Origin: JAWWPG01 sp033850885 | GTDB lineage: Bacteria; Actinomycetota; Actinomycetes; Propionibacteriales; Nocardioidaceae | Reading direction: 5' to 3' | Assembly (NCBI GenBank): GCA_033850885.1 | Contig: JAWWPG010000063.1 | Coordinates: 76,531-140,530, forward strand | DNA length: 64,000 nucleotides | Shown: positions 9,856 to 18,596 of the stretch, in pieces | Position numbering within the stretch: position 1 is the first letter of the stretch | Layout of the letters: each line of letters opens with the position of its first letter | Made by a program: the position numbers and the translations under genes | Notes under the pieces: model-generated | The model's database searches: none | Seen by the model: the letters and a program-made list of their open reading frames with translations, nothing else | Told to the model about the DNA's origin: nothing

Positions 9856-10329
9856 TCACTCCTGCTCCGGGACGAAGTCCTCAGGGGTGATCTGGTCGAG
9901 AAACTCGCGGAACTTCTCGACTTCCTCTTCCTGGTCGTCCGGGGCCGCAAGGCCGGCCTCCTCGAGTACGTCGTCGCTGCACACGATGCGGCTACCGGTC
10001 CGCAACGCCAGCGCGATGGAGTCCGAGGGCCGGGCGCTGACCTCGATGGAGTCGCTGAGAACCAGCGTCGCGTAGAAGACGCCGTCCTTCACCTCGGTGA
10101 TCCGGACCTCGCTGAGTACGTTGCCGGTGGCGTCGAGCACATCCTTCAACAGGTCATGCGTCATCGGTCGCGGCGGGACGACACCTTGCTGGGCGAAGGC
10201 GATCGCCGTCGCCTCGACGGCGCCGATCCAGATCGGGAGGTAACGCTCTCCCGAGGACTCGCGGAGCAGGATGATCGGCTGCTGCGAGGGCATTTCTACT
10301 CGGACGCCGACAACCTCTACCTCTCGCAC
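9856..10329 (-). CDS. Bifunctional nuclease domain protein (DUF151)
   Basis: 157 residues, spanning the whole bifunctional nuclease (DUF151) domain: VEVVGVRVEMPSQQPIILL at the start, LPIWIGAVEATAIA, RPMTHDLL, and the RPSDSIALALR signature near residue 110. The C-terminus is an acidic tail (DDQEEEVEKFREFL). Family members have been reported to have RNase/DNase activity, though the bacterial role is unclear. The ortholog is M. tuberculosis Rv1829, with the same neighbours. It starts with GTG. Confidence 0.88.
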   Translation of the reverse strand: MREVEVVGVRVEMPSQQPIILLRESSGERYLPIWIGAVEATAIAFAQQGVVPPRPMTHDLLKDVLDATGNVLSEVRITEVKDGVFYATLVLSDSIEVSARPSDSIALALRTGSRIVCSDDVLEEAGLAAPDDQEEEVEKFREFLDQITPEDFVPEQE

Positions 10330-10367
10330 CTCTTCACCTTACCTCGCATCGCAGGCGCAGGCTCCCT

Positions 10368-11096
10368 TCAACGCGGCCCCTTCAGGGCCACCGCGACGAG
10401 TGCACCGCGCAACCGGGTCGCCAACGCCGCAAGCTCGATCCGCAGCTCCTCGGCCCTGGCAACGCCACCGTGGTCGCGCTGGCGAGCCACCGGCATTACG
10501 ACCTGCTCGATCAGGCCCGCCTCCCGGTCGGCAGCGGTCTTGAAGACCCTCAGGTGACGTGGCTCCAGGCCGTAGCCGGCCAGGGCGGCGACCGTCGTGG
10601 CGATCGTGAGTGCGTCCCCGTCATAGTCCGCCGAGCCGGTCCGTGTGCGGACCAGCCCATACTGTTCGAGGTCATCGAGCTGGCCGTCGGACAGCCCCGA
10701 GTTCGCGATCAGCTCCCCCCGCGACATCCGCAGCTCGGGCCCCGAGCCAGCGACCGGTGACACGCCGTCAACCGGCAGCGCCTGCGGTGCACGGGGCGAC
10801 TGTCCGGCGGCGGCGGGCGGCTGCATCCCCCGGGCCATCGCGTCGAGGTGCTCGCGGATCACCTTGAGCGGCAGATAGTGGTCGCGTTGGGATGCGAGGA
10901 CGTACCGGAGCCGCTCGAGGTCTGAGTTCGTGAACTTGCGGTAACCGGACGGCGTGCGCTCCGGCTCGATCAACCCCTCCGACTCGAGAAACCGGATCTT
11001 CGAGATGCTCACGTCGGGGAACTCATCGCGCAGGCGCCGCAACACCTCCCCGATGCTCATCCGTCCCGCTGGTCGAACCGGCATGCTCGACGACAT
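10368..11096 (-). CDS. ftsR: FtsR-like MerR regulator of cell division
   Basis: About 242 residues. The N-terminal MerR helix-turn-helix and wing lie within SIGEVLRRLRDEFPDVSISKIRFLESEGLI and GYRKFTNSDLERLRYVL. A second winged-helix-like region follows an Ala/Pro linker near residue 110. Position and sequence match M. tuberculosis Rv1828 and Corynebacterium FtsR, the latter described as an activator of ftsZ. The start ATG overlaps the garA stop (GTGATG), so translation is coupled; a GTG at 11099 is the alternative. The target here is inferred from homology and synteny. Confidence 0.85.
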   Translation of the reverse strand: MSSSMPVRPAGRMSIGEVLRRLRDEFPDVSISKIRFLESEGLIEPERTPSGYRKFTNSDLERLRYVLASQRDHYLPLKVIREHLDAMARGMQPPAAAGQSPRAPQALPVDGVSPVAGSGPELRMSRGELIANSGLSDGQLDDLEQYGLVRTRTGSADYDGDALTIATTVAALAGYGLEPRHLRVFKTAADREAGLIEQVVMPVARQRDHGGVARAEELRIELAALATRLRGALVAVALKGPR

Positions 11097-11590
11097 CACG
11101 CCCCGGCGAAGTAGACGAGGCGGTACTTCCCGATCTGGACCTCGTCACCACCCGTCAACAGCACTTCGTCGATGCGGTCGCGGTTCACGTAGGTCCCGTT
11201 GAGGCTGCCGACGTCGGCGACCAGGTAACCATCGGAGGTGCGCCGGAACACCGCATGCCGGCGGCTCACCGTGACGTCGTCGAGGAAGATGTCACTCTCG
11301 GGGTGGCGACCCGCCGACACCTCGTCGGTGTCGAGGAGGAAGCGGCTGCCCGCACTGGGCCCGCGCTGCACCACGAGAAGGGCGCTGCCGTGTGGCAGCG
11401 CCTCCACGGCCGCCTGTTCCTCGGCGGTGAGCCGACCCTCCTCCTCGGTCTCGGCTCGGTCCGGGCCGCCGTAGCTCAGCGTCGACGTCGAGTCGGCGGG
11501 CCGCTCCGATGCCACCAACCGGTGCCCGCAGTTGGAGCAGAACCTTGACCCCTCAGGGTTCTGGTGCCCGCATTCGGTGCAGTACGGCAT
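11096..11590 (-). CDS. garA: FHA-domain signalling protein GarA-like, with N-terminal zinc ribbon
   Basis: 164 residues. The N-terminus is a zinc-ribbon (YCTECGHQ and FCSNCG, residues 3-23). The C-terminal half is an FHA domain with GRHPESDIFLDD, SRRHA and SLNGTYVN, the phosphothreonine-binding loops. In mycobacteria GarA controls TCA-cycle and glutamate enzymes after phosphorylation of an N-terminal ETTS motif. That motif is not evident here; TSTLSYGG occupies the equivalent area. The ATG at 11590 follows GAGGAC and is chosen over a GTG at 11605. It lies directly downstream of gcvH, as in Rv1826-Rv1827. Confidence 0.87.
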   Translation of the reverse strand: MPYCTECGHQNPEGSRFCSNCGHRLVASERPADSTSTLSYGGPDRAETEEEGRLTAEEQAAVEALPHGSALLVVQRGPSAGSRFLLDTDEVSAGRHPESDIFLDDVTVSRRHAVFRRTSDGYLVADVGSLNGTYVNRDRIDEVLLTGGDEVQIGKYRLVYFAGA

Positions 11591-11665
11591 CAATGTCCTC
11601 CTCACGCGTCGAAGACGCGCGGTATGCGGCGATCGGCTGACCCGGCTCGACGTGCCGGCTGGCCT

Positions 11666-12055
11666 CTACTGCGAGGTTACCGTGCTCTCGTAGTCCGCAG
11701 CACTCAGCAACGCATCGACATCGGCACCCTCACCGACCGATATCTCCACCAGCCAGCCGTCCCCGTATGGGTCGCTGTTGCACAGCTCCGGGTTCTCGTC
11801 GAGTGCGTCGTTGGTCGCGCTGACGGTTCCGGCGACCGGGGCGAAGAGGTCGCTGACGCTCTTGGTCGACTCGAGCTCGCCCATGACGCCCCCGCCGGTG
11901 ACCTCGGTCCCCACGTCGGGAAGGTTGACGTACACGATGTCACCGAGGGCGTCCTGAGCGAAGTCGGTGATGCCGACTCGGATCGTCGACCCTGGCTCCC
12001 CGGTGCCGTCGACCCACTCGTGCTCGGCGGTGTAACGCAGGTTCTCGGGATACAC
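11666..12055 (-). CDS. gcvH: Glycine cleavage system H protein
   Basis: 129 residues, normal for GcvH. The lipoyl-attachment lysine is Lys65 in LESTKSVSDLFAP, preceded by the conserved GDIVYVNLPDVG. It shuttles the aminomethyl intermediate between the P, T and L proteins. It starts with GTG. It is separated from gcvP by four regulatory or cell-division genes, exactly as in M. tuberculosis (Rv1826 versus Rv1832), and has no riboswitch of its own that I can see. Confidence 0.95.
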   Translation of the reverse strand: MYPENLRYTAEHEWVDGTGEPGSTIRVGITDFAQDALGDIVYVNLPDVGTEVTGGGVMGELESTKSVSDLFAPVAGTVSATNDALDENPELCNSDPYGDGWLVEISVGEGADVDALLSAADYESTVTSQ

Positions 12056-12069
12056 GCGGGCTCCTATGT

Positions 12070-12849
12070 CTACTGTCCGGTTGGGTGAGAGTACTGAGGC
12101 TGGTCCGCAGGATGTAATGCGTCGATCTTCACCGAGTTCTGCTCCTGGACCGTGACATGACCCCCCAGCGACGAGATCTCGTCCGCCAGGCCGCCCGGGA
12201 AGCCGACGGCCTCGCTCAACGTGTGGGCCGAGCCGATGGCGTCGATGACGTACGGCGGGTGCACCAGGTGCCCGTCGACCGACACTGCTCCGGGGTTACC
12301 GCTGATCCAGCTCGACTCGACGAAACGCACGGTGTGGTTGATCTGGATGGCCTCCGCCCCTGCGTCACGGAGCTCCTCGATGCCGTTGAGCAGGCTGGCA
12401 GCGGTGACCGAGCTCTCCGGGTCCTCGATCGTGATGATGACACCGGGTCCCTGGGCGGGAATCGTGCCGGCGAGGATCTCGAGGTCGTCGAGCCGCTTCT
12501 GGGCGTCGGCGATTGCCGCGGCTCGCCCGGTGGAGCTCGAGAGGAGCAGGTCCCGTGCGTGCTGCAGCTGGGTGAGCTGCTGCTGGGCGCGGTCCGATGC
12601 GCCGGACAAGGAGTCGAGCAGCTCGACGAGGTTGTCCCGGGGCTGGCCGGCGAAGTCGTCACTGGCGCGGGTGAGCTGGATCTGCACGGCAGCGGCGTAC
12701 CCGAGCACGGCCAGCAGGACGGCTGCGATGAGCTGTCGGCGGCTCGGCCTGCCGGTGAGTGCCGACAGGAGTCGCCGAGCACCCGACGGCGCGGAGGCGT
12801 CCTCGCGACCAGGCGGTGTCGGCTCAGGCGTGGAAGCTGGCTCAGGCAT
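12070..12849 (-). CDS. DUF881 family membrane-anchored protein
   Basis: 259 residues with one N-terminal membrane segment (QLIAAVLLAVLGYAAAVQI, near residue 40) after a proline-rich cytoplasmic tail. A coiled-coil stretch (about 75-130) precedes a DUF881 extracytoplasmic domain marked by GPGVIITIEDP and LRDAGAEAIQINHTVR. It corresponds to Rv1825. Its start overlaps the end of the small basic protein gene by 8 bp. With its paralogue at 13171-14019 and the protein between them it forms a conserved actinobacterial trio whose molecular role is unsettled but which clusters with division genes. Confidence 0.85.
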   Translation of the reverse strand: MPEPASTPEPTPPGREDASAPSGARRLLSALTGRPSRRQLIAAVLLAVLGYAAAVQIQLTRASDDFAGQPRDNLVELLDSLSGASDRAQQQLTQLQHARDLLLSSSTGRAAAIADAQKRLDDLEILAGTIPAQGPGVIITIEDPESSVTAASLLNGIEELRDAGAEAIQINHTVRFVESSWISGNPGAVSVDGHLVHPPYVIDAIGSAHTLSEAVGFPGGLADEISSLGGHVTVQEQNSVKIDALHPADQPQYSHPTGQ

Positions 12850-13174
12850 GGAAGATGTGCCGCCTGATCGCTGCCGCGTTCGAGAATATGCGGATGCCCA
12901 GCACCACGATGACGCCGGTCGAGAGCTGCCCGCCGACGCCGAGCTGGTCGCCGAGGTAGACGATGAGGGCTGCGATCAGCACGTTCGACACGAACGAGAC
13001 GGCGAACACCTTGTCGTCGAAGATCCCGTCGAGATAGGCCCGCAGCGCCCCGAAGACGGCGTCCAGTGCGGCAACCACCGCAATGGGCAGGTACGTCTGC
13101 CAGGCGGCCGGCACCGAGGGCTCGAAGATGAGGCCCAGCACGACCCCGACGACGAGGCCGAGCACCGCGATCAT
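12842..13174 (-). CDS. sbp: Small basic protein (DUF1290), membrane
   Basis: 110 residues with three to four hydrophobic helices (IAVLGLVVGVVLGLIF, LPIAVVAALDAVFGAL, FVSNVLIAALIVYLG, VIVVLGIRIFSNAA) and a basic C-terminus. This matches the DUF1290/Sbp family and Rv1824. The ATG lies in the ATGA overlap with the upstream DUF881 stop, fixing the start. In Firmicutes the homologue sits next to divisome genes; here it lies between two DUF881 proteins. Function is not established. Confidence 0.87.
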   Translation of the reverse strand: MIAVLGLVVGVVLGLIFEPSVPAAWQTYLPIAVVAALDAVFGALRAYLDGIFDDKVFAVSFVSNVLIAALIVYLGDQLGVGGQLSTGVIVVLGIRIFSNAAAIRRHIFHA

Positions 13175-14019
13175 CGGGCACCGACCGGTCGCGCCTCGCG
13201 GAGCCCGACTGTCGGGTCGCCTGGCAGCACGAGGTCGCTCCTGGTCGTGGTGTCGAACCGGATGCCGAAGTTCGCCCTCAACCCGAGCCAGGCCTGGCCC
13301 CCGGGAGTCTCGAGCAGCCGGGCAGGCAGCGTCTGCGGGTTGCCGATCACGTCGATCACGTAGGGCGGCGTCAGCGACCGGTAGTCCACGGTGATCGCCC
13401 GGCCGGCAAACCTGATCGCGGTGAGGCTGGTCAGCCGGTTGCCGTTGATCGCGATGGCCTCCGCGCCCGCGGTCCACAGCGCGTTGACGAGTGCCTGGAG
13501 GTCGGTGTCGAGGATCACGCCGCCGGTCGGCAACCCGAGTGCGGCCGGGGCGTTGTCGGCCACGATCTCCATCCCCGGCCCGGTGACCGCACCGGCACCG
13601 GTGACCGCGGCCAGCTGGCTCCCGAGACTCGCCAGCTGGCGCTGCAGGCCGGTGTTGGTGCTCACGGAGCTCTGCAGACCGGCCACGGCGCTGTCCAGCT
13701 TTGCCAGCTGGGTGTGCAGGACGTCCAGCCGGTGCTGGCGGACATGGATCTGGGCGACCAGTTGGTCCCGCTCGGCGGCCGTCGCGGGTGCGAGCTGGTG
13801 GGTGCGAAGCGCGGAGATCCCCAGCATCACGCCGAACAGCAGCACGACCACGACCGCGGTGAGCCTCTGGGCGTGGTGGGCTGGAGCAGGCGCGACCCGG
13901 CGGCGGTCCGCGGCCACCTGGTAGTCCTGGTCCAGGGTGTTCGACATGATCTCGGTGAGCAGCCCGACGTAGGCCGTACCCCCCCTGGCCGCGTTACCGT
14001 CCCGACCGTCCGGCGTCAC
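13171..14019 (-). CDS. DUF881 family membrane-anchored protein (first copy)
   Basis: 282 residues from a GTG that overlaps the pgsA-like stop (GTGA). An in-frame ATG at 14091 would need a long overlap and is rejected. One transmembrane segment (LTAVVVVLLFGVMLGISAL) is followed by a coiled coil and a DUF881 domain (GPGMEIVADNAP, LWTAGAEAIAINGNRLT). It corresponds to Rv1823. It shares architecture with the second DUF881 gene but the sequences are clearly diverged. Confidence 0.85.
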   Translation of the reverse strand: MTPDGRDGNAARGGTAYVGLLTEIMSNTLDQDYQVAADRRRVAPAPAHHAQRLTAVVVVLLFGVMLGISALRTHQLAPATAAERDQLVAQIHVRQHRLDVLHTQLAKLDSAVAGLQSSVSTNTGLQRQLASLGSQLAAVTGAGAVTGPGMEIVADNAPAALGLPTGGVILDTDLQALVNALWTAGAEAIAINGNRLTSLTAIRFAGRAITVDYRSLTPPYVIDVIGNPQTLPARLLETPGGQAWLGLRANFGIRFDTTTRSDLVLPGDPTVGLREARPVGAR

Positions 14020-14615
14020 GAGGGTGTCCCCGGCACTCGGGGCATGCGCATGATCCGGCTGACCTGGTAGGCGTACAGGCAGCCCGCCCACCAGTACAGC
14101 CCGGTTCCCCAGATGGCGAACGCCCAGCCCAGGACGTCCGCGAGACGGGCGACCGCGTCGGTGCCGTCGCCAAGCAGCAGCAGAGGGAAGGCGTACAGCA
14201 GGTTCGCCGTGGCGGCCTTGCCGAGAAAGTGCACCGGAAGCGCGTTGAAGCCGCGGGTCCGCAGGAAGGGCACCAGGGAGAACAGCAGGACGTCACGCAG
14301 CGGGAGGATCACCGCTAGCCACACCGGGATGATCCCCCGGACGGCGAGACCGACCACGACGGCCAGGATGTAGAGGCGGTCGGCGACCGGGTCCAGCACC
14401 TGGCCGAGCTTCGACGTCTGGTTGAGGCTCCGCGCGAGCTTCCCGTCGAGCCAGTCGGTGAAGCCTGCCAGCATCAAGACGACGAGAGCCCAGCCGTCGG
14501 CATGCGGGCCTAGCACGAGCCATAGGAACAGCGGGACACCGAAGAGCCGCACCACACTCAGCAGGTTGGGCAGCGTCGCGACGCGGTTGCTGACCGCCAC
14601 TCCCGACTCCGCCAC
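14016..14615 (-). CDS. pgsA: CDP-alcohol phosphatidyltransferase (PgsA-like)
   Basis: 199 residues with the CDP-alcohol phosphotransferase signature D-x2-D-G-x2-A-R-x8-G-x3-D-x3-D, seen as DWLDGKLARS then GQVLDPVADR around residues 55-85. Several hydrophobic helices indicate an integral membrane enzyme. It transfers a phosphatidyl group from CDP-diacylglycerol to an alcohol such as glycerol-3-phosphate. It corresponds by position to Rv1822 (PgsA2). The exact acceptor cannot be told from the sequence. It heads the minus-strand DUF881/gcvH block. Confidence 0.88.
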   Translation of the reverse strand: MAESGVAVSNRVATLPNLLSVVRLFGVPLFLWLVLGPHADGWALVVLMLAGFTDWLDGKLARSLNQTSKLGQVLDPVADRLYILAVVVGLAVRGIIPVWLAVILPLRDVLLFSLVPFLRTRGFNALPVHFLGKAATANLLYAFPLLLLGDGTDAVARLADVLGWAFAIWGTGLYWWAGCLYAYQVSRIMRMPRVPGTPS

Positions 14616-14848
14616 AAGGCCCTCCGCACGCGTCCAGGGCTCCTGCGAGCCATCACGAAAACCTTAGTACGGCCAGCCGGCGCCTCCGACGACCAGATGA
14701 GCGCACCTGGCGGTGAGTTGGTGCGAGGTGGTGCGTTGTCGCCCATGCCGCGCGCCGTCAGCCGACCGACGCTCGTCAGCGACGGTTTCACAGGTGGCAC
14801 ACAGCCTGTCCACAGCCGGCAACCACGTCGCCGGGGCATGATCGACCC

Positions 14849-15592
14849 ATGACCACCGCCTCGACCGCCCCGACCCCCTGGCCCACGCTCACCAGGCCGG
14901 ACGGATCGCCGCTGCGCGTCCTCGTCGTGGACGACGAGCGGACGATCGCCGAGCTGCTCAGCATGGCGCTGCGTCTCGAAGGCTGGGACGTGACCGTCGC
15001 GCACACCGGAGCCGGGGCGGTCTCCGAGGCGGTCAAGGCGGCGCCCGATGTCGCCGTACTCGACATCATGTTGCCGGACTTCGACGGGCTCGAGGTCCTC
15101 CGGCGGATCCGCCACCGGGTGCCACGCCTTCCCGTGCTGTTCCTCACCGCCAAGGACGCTGTCGAGGACCGGGTCGCCGGCCTCACCGCCGGCGGCGACG
15201 ACTACGTCACCAAGCCCTTCAGCCTGGAAGAGGTCGTCGCGCGGCTCCGGGCGCTGCTGCGCCGATCGGGCGGGACGGCGGCGCAGCCCGGTTCCTCACT
15301 CACCGTCGGGGACCTGACGCTCGACGAGGACAGCCGAGAAGTGACCCGCAGCGGCACCCCGATCAGTCTCACCGCCACCGAGTTCGAGCTGCTGCGCTAC
15401 CTGATGCGCAACCCGCGGCGGGTCCTCACCAAGGCACAGATCCTCGACCGGGTGTGGAACTACGACTTCGGGGGCCAGGCGAACGTCGTCGAGCTCTACA
15501 TCTCCTACCTGCGCAAGAAGATCGATGCCGGCCGCGAGCCGATGATCCACACCATGCGCGGAGCGGGGTATGTCCTCAAGCCGACCACCTGA
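14849..15592 (+). CDS. OmpR-family response regulator
   Basis: 247 residues. The receiver domain has acidic residues VDDE, phosphoacceptor Asp72 in LDIMLPDFDG, LTAKD and the KPF lysine. The C-terminal winged helix contains LTATEFELLRYL and RVWNYDFGG, then a conserved MIHTMRGAGYVLK end. It activates or represses promoters when phosphorylated by the kinase encoded next, with which it overlaps by 23 bp. The stimulus is unknown. A start at 14849 gives about 20 extra residues before the receiver. Confidence 0.92.
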   Translation: MTTASTAPTPWPTLTRPDGSPLRVLVVDDERTIAELLSMALRLEGWDVTVAHTGAGAVSEAVKAAPDVAVLDIMLPDFDGLEVLRRIRHRVPRLPVLFLTAKDAVEDRVAGLTAGGDDYVTKPFSLEEVVARLRALLRRSGGTAAQPGSSLTVGDLTLDEDSREVTRSGTPISLTATEFELLRYLMRNPRRVLTKAQILDRVWNYDFGGQANVVELYISYLRKKIDAGREPMIHTMRGAGYVLKPTT

Positions 15593-17105
15593 CGCCCGAG
15601 CCGCGGACCACCCGGTCGGACTGCGACGTTGGGTTCCGCGGTCTCTCACCGCTCGTCTGGTCGTGACGACCCTGGTGCTCGTCGCGTTCGTCAGCGTGGT
15701 CGTCGGGGTGGTCACGACGCTGGCACTGCGCCACTTCCTCCTCGCCCGGCTCGATGACCAGCTGGCCTCCGCGACGCAGCGGCACGAGGGCGGTCCGCAT
15801 GGTGGCGAACCAGGACCTGCCGTTGGCTTGCCCTGTGCCGTCGTCCGGCACGGAGAACCACCCGGACTGGGGTTCGGGCAGGCGCCCGGGACACTGATCG
15901 GCAGGTTCGACACGGGTTGCCGGTCCGCCGTCGTGGTCACCCAGACCGGGTCCCTCCGTAAGGTCGACGGGTCGGACGTCGCGACGCTGGCGTCCCTCAC
16001 ACCTGCGAGGGATCCGCGGACGGTAGACCTCGCCATCGGGTCCTACCGCGTCGTCGTCCGAGACGACGGGGGAACCTTGTCGGTCACCGGACTCCCCACC
16101 GCCGACGTGTCCGCGACGATCCGCAGTCTTGCGCTGTGGGAGTCGGTCGTCGCCGTCGGGGGCGTGCTGCTGGCCGCCGTGATCGGCCAGGCCCTGGTAC
16201 GACGACAGCTCACGCCGTTGCGACAGGTTGCCACCACCGCCAACAACGTCACGCACCTGCCCCTCGAGTCCGGCGAGGTGGGTGTGATCGCCCGGGTGCC
16301 CCCCGAGCTCACCGATCCAGCCACCGAGGTCGGACAGGTAGGCGCGGCGTTCAACGCGATGCTTGGCCACGTCGAGCATGCCCTCGACACCCGGCACGAG
16401 AGTGAGCAGCGAGTGCGCCAGTTCCTGGCAGACGCGTCCCATGAGCTCCGGACTCCGCTGTCGACGATCATGGGGTATGCGGAGCTCACGCGCCGTACGT
16501 CCGACGACCCGGTGGCCATGACGCATGCGATGGGGCGCATCCAGGCCGAGTCCGGCCGGATGGCCGCACTCGTCAACGACCTGCTGCTGCTGGCCCGGCT
16601 CGACTCAGGTCGACCTCTCCAGCGCAGGGATGTCGACGTCTCGCTCCTCCTCGCGGAGACCGTCAACGATGCGCGAGTGGTCAGCGGCGACCACGTCTGG
16701 CGGCTCACGCTGCCGCCGGACCCCCTGCACCTCACGGGGGACCGCGACCGGCTCCATCAGGTGGTGTCGAACCTGCTCGCGAACGCGATCAGGCACACGC
16801 CGCCAGGTACGACCATCTCCGTCTACGCCGAGCCGGCTCCCCCGCAAGGCCACCGACCCGCCGGCGTACTGGTCAGAGTGCACGACGACGGGCCGGGGAT
16901 GCCACCCGCGCTCGCCGGCAAGGAGTTCGAGCGGTTCTCCCGAGGCGATGCGTCCCGCACGCGTGCCTCCGGAGGCTCGGGTCTCGGGCTCTCGATCGTG
17001 CAGGCGATCGTGGCCGCCCACGAGGGCAGCGTCGATATCAGAAGCCGACCGACCGACACGACGATCACGATCTTCCTGCCCTCGAGAGGCCGCTCCGACC
17101 CCTGA
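15570..17105 (+). CDS. Sensor histidine kinase
   Basis: 511 residues. There are two membrane segments (about 27-53 and 190-210) flanking a roughly 140-residue extracytoplasmic sensor. A HAMP region, a HisKA dimerisation domain with phosphoacceptor His291 (DASHELRTPLS), and a HATPase domain (NLLANAIRHT, DDGPGMP, GGSGLGLSIVQ) follow. It autophosphorylates and passes phosphate to the overlapping response regulator. The sensor domain is rich in Gly, Pro and His around residues 68-100; the ligand cannot be inferred. Confidence 0.92.
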   Translation: MSSSRPPDARAADHPVGLRRWVPRSLTARLVVTTLVLVAFVSVVVGVVTTLALRHFLLARLDDQLASATQRHEGGPHGGEPGPAVGLPCAVVRHGEPPGLGFGQAPGTLIGRFDTGCRSAVVVTQTGSLRKVDGSDVATLASLTPARDPRTVDLAIGSYRVVVRDDGGTLSVTGLPTADVSATIRSLALWESVVAVGGVLLAAVIGQALVRRQLTPLRQVATTANNVTHLPLESGEVGVIARVPPELTDPATEVGQVGAAFNAMLGHVEHALDTRHESEQRVRQFLADASHELRTPLSTIMGYAELTRRTSDDPVAMTHAMGRIQAESGRMAALVNDLLLLARLDSGRPLQRRDVDVSLLLAETVNDARVVSGDHVWRLTLPPDPLHLTGDRDRLHQVVSNLLANAIRHTPPGTTISVYAEPAPPQGHRPAGVLVRVHDDGPGMPPALAGKEFERFSRGDASRTRASGGSGLGLSIVQAIVAAHEGSVDIRSRPTDTTITIFLPSRGRSDP

Positions 17106-17211
17106 CCGGGTGGAGGCCGGCATCCGCCAGGACCGACGCCGGAATCCGTGCCGGTCGCCACGGCCGCGTCGCCGGCAGGTCCGTTTGGGCCGTCGATCTA
17201 GGGTGAAGGAC

Positions 17212-18594
17212 ATGAACCAGGCCACGACGCTTCGGGCCCTGAAGGACGGCGGCTACCGGCCGCGTTCGGTGAAAGCCGAGATCCGGGCCAACCTCCTCGA
17301 GAGGCTGCAGCAGGGGGAACCGGCCTTCCCGGGGATCCTCGGCTTCGACGAGACCGTGCTCCCCCAGCTCGAGAGCGCGCTGCTCGCCGGACACGACCTC
17401 GTCCTGCTCGGCGAGCGTGGCCAGGGCAAGTCGCGGCTGATGCGGACCCTGGTCGGGCTCCTCGACGAGTGGGTGCCGGTCGTCGAAGGATGCGAGATCA
17501 ACGACGATCCCGGACGACCTGTGTGCGTACGCTGTCGGCGGCTCCTCGAGGAGCTCGGCGATGACCTCCCGGTCGGCTGGCGCCACCGCGATGAGAGGTA
17601 CGTCGAGAAGCTGGCCACGCCGGACACCAGCGTCGGCGACCTGGTCGGAGACGTCGACCCGGTGAAGGTGGCAGAGGGCCGGACCCTCGGGGACCCGGAG
17701 ACGATCCACTACGGTCTGCTGCCGCGGTCGAACCGCGGCGTCTTCGGGATCAACGAGCTGCCCGACCTCGCCGAGCGCATCCAGGTGGCGATGTTCAACG
17801 TCCTCGAGGAGCGAGACATCCAGGTTCGCGGCTACTCGTTGCGGCTGCCGCTCGACCTGCTCGTCGTCGCGACCGCCAACCCGGAGGACTACACGAACCG
17901 CGGCCGGATCATCACCCCGCTCAAGGACCGCTTCGGGGCGGAGATCCGCACCCACTACCCGTTCGAGGTCGACGAGGAGGTCGCCGTCATCGTCCAGGAG
18001 GCCGATTTGGTCGCGGCCGTGCCGGACCACCTCCTCGAGATCCTCGCCCGCCTCAGCCGTGGCCTGCGCCGCAGCGCATCGGTCGACCAGCGTTCCGGTG
18101 TCAGCGCCCGCTTCGCCATCGCCGCCGCCGAGGCGGTCGCCGGGTCGGCGTTGCGCCGCGGGGGACGCGTTGGTGAGGGCGAGCCGGTCGCCCGCATCTG
18201 CGACGTCCCGACGGTCATCCCGACGCTGCTCGGAAAGGTCGAGTTCGAGATGGGCGAGGAGGGCCGGGAGGTCGAGGTCGTGCAGCACCTGCTCCGGGTG
18301 GCCACCGCCGAGACGTTCCGGGACCGCCTCAGCGGGCTCGACCTCTCGGGTTTCACCGAGCTGTTCGCCGAGGGTGCGACCGTCGAGACAGGTGAGCTGG
18401 TCCCGGCCGAGGACCTGCTCGCTCAGATCGGTACCGTGCCAGGCCTGTCGAAGGTGCTCGACCGGCTCGGGAACGGCGATGCCGCCACCCCGGGCGAGGC
18501 CGCCGCGGGGATCGAGCTGGTCCTCGAGGGGCTGCACCTGACCCGTCGGATCGACAAGGCCGCCATCGACGGCCGATCGGTCTACGGAGCCTGA
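17212..18594 (+). CDS. AAA+ ATPase, magnesium-chelatase ChlI/MoxR-like
   Basis: 460 residues. The AAA+ core has Walker A GERGQGKSRLM (about residue 65-75), Walker B-like NRGVFGINELPDL, sensor 1 VVATANPEDY and an arginine-rich second helix region. A Cys pair (CVRC) with flanking acidic residues lies near 105. Size and partner match M. tuberculosis Rv0958. It pairs with the VWA protein starting 2 bp after its stop, as MoxR/VWA and ChlI/ChlD pairs do, probably remodelling or loading a cofactor into a client. No chlorophyll or cobalamin genes are adjacent, so a true chelatase role is doubtful. AAGGA precedes the ATG. Confidence 0.83.
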   Translation: MNQATTLRALKDGGYRPRSVKAEIRANLLERLQQGEPAFPGILGFDETVLPQLESALLAGHDLVLLGERGQGKSRLMRTLVGLLDEWVPVVEGCEINDDPGRPVCVRCRRLLEELGDDLPVGWRHRDERYVEKLATPDTSVGDLVGDVDPVKVAEGRTLGDPETIHYGLLPRSNRGVFGINELPDLAERIQVAMFNVLEERDIQVRGYSLRLPLDLLVVATANPEDYTNRGRIITPLKDRFGAEIRTHYPFEVDEEVAVIVQEADLVAAVPDHLLEILARLSRGLRRSASVDQRSGVSARFAIAAAEAVAGSALRRGGRVGEGEPVARICDVPTVIPTLLGKVEFEMGEEGREVEVVQHLLRVATAETFRDRLSGLDLSGFTELFAEGATVETGELVPAEDLLAQIGTVPGLSKVLDRLGNGDAATPGEAAAGIELVLEGLHLTRRIDKAAIDGRSVYGA

Positions 18595-18596
18595 GC

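Noticed and set aside
17065..18537. 490-codon antisense frame over the AAA+ gene
   Set aside because: Complementary to a conserved ATPase; composition typical of a shadow.
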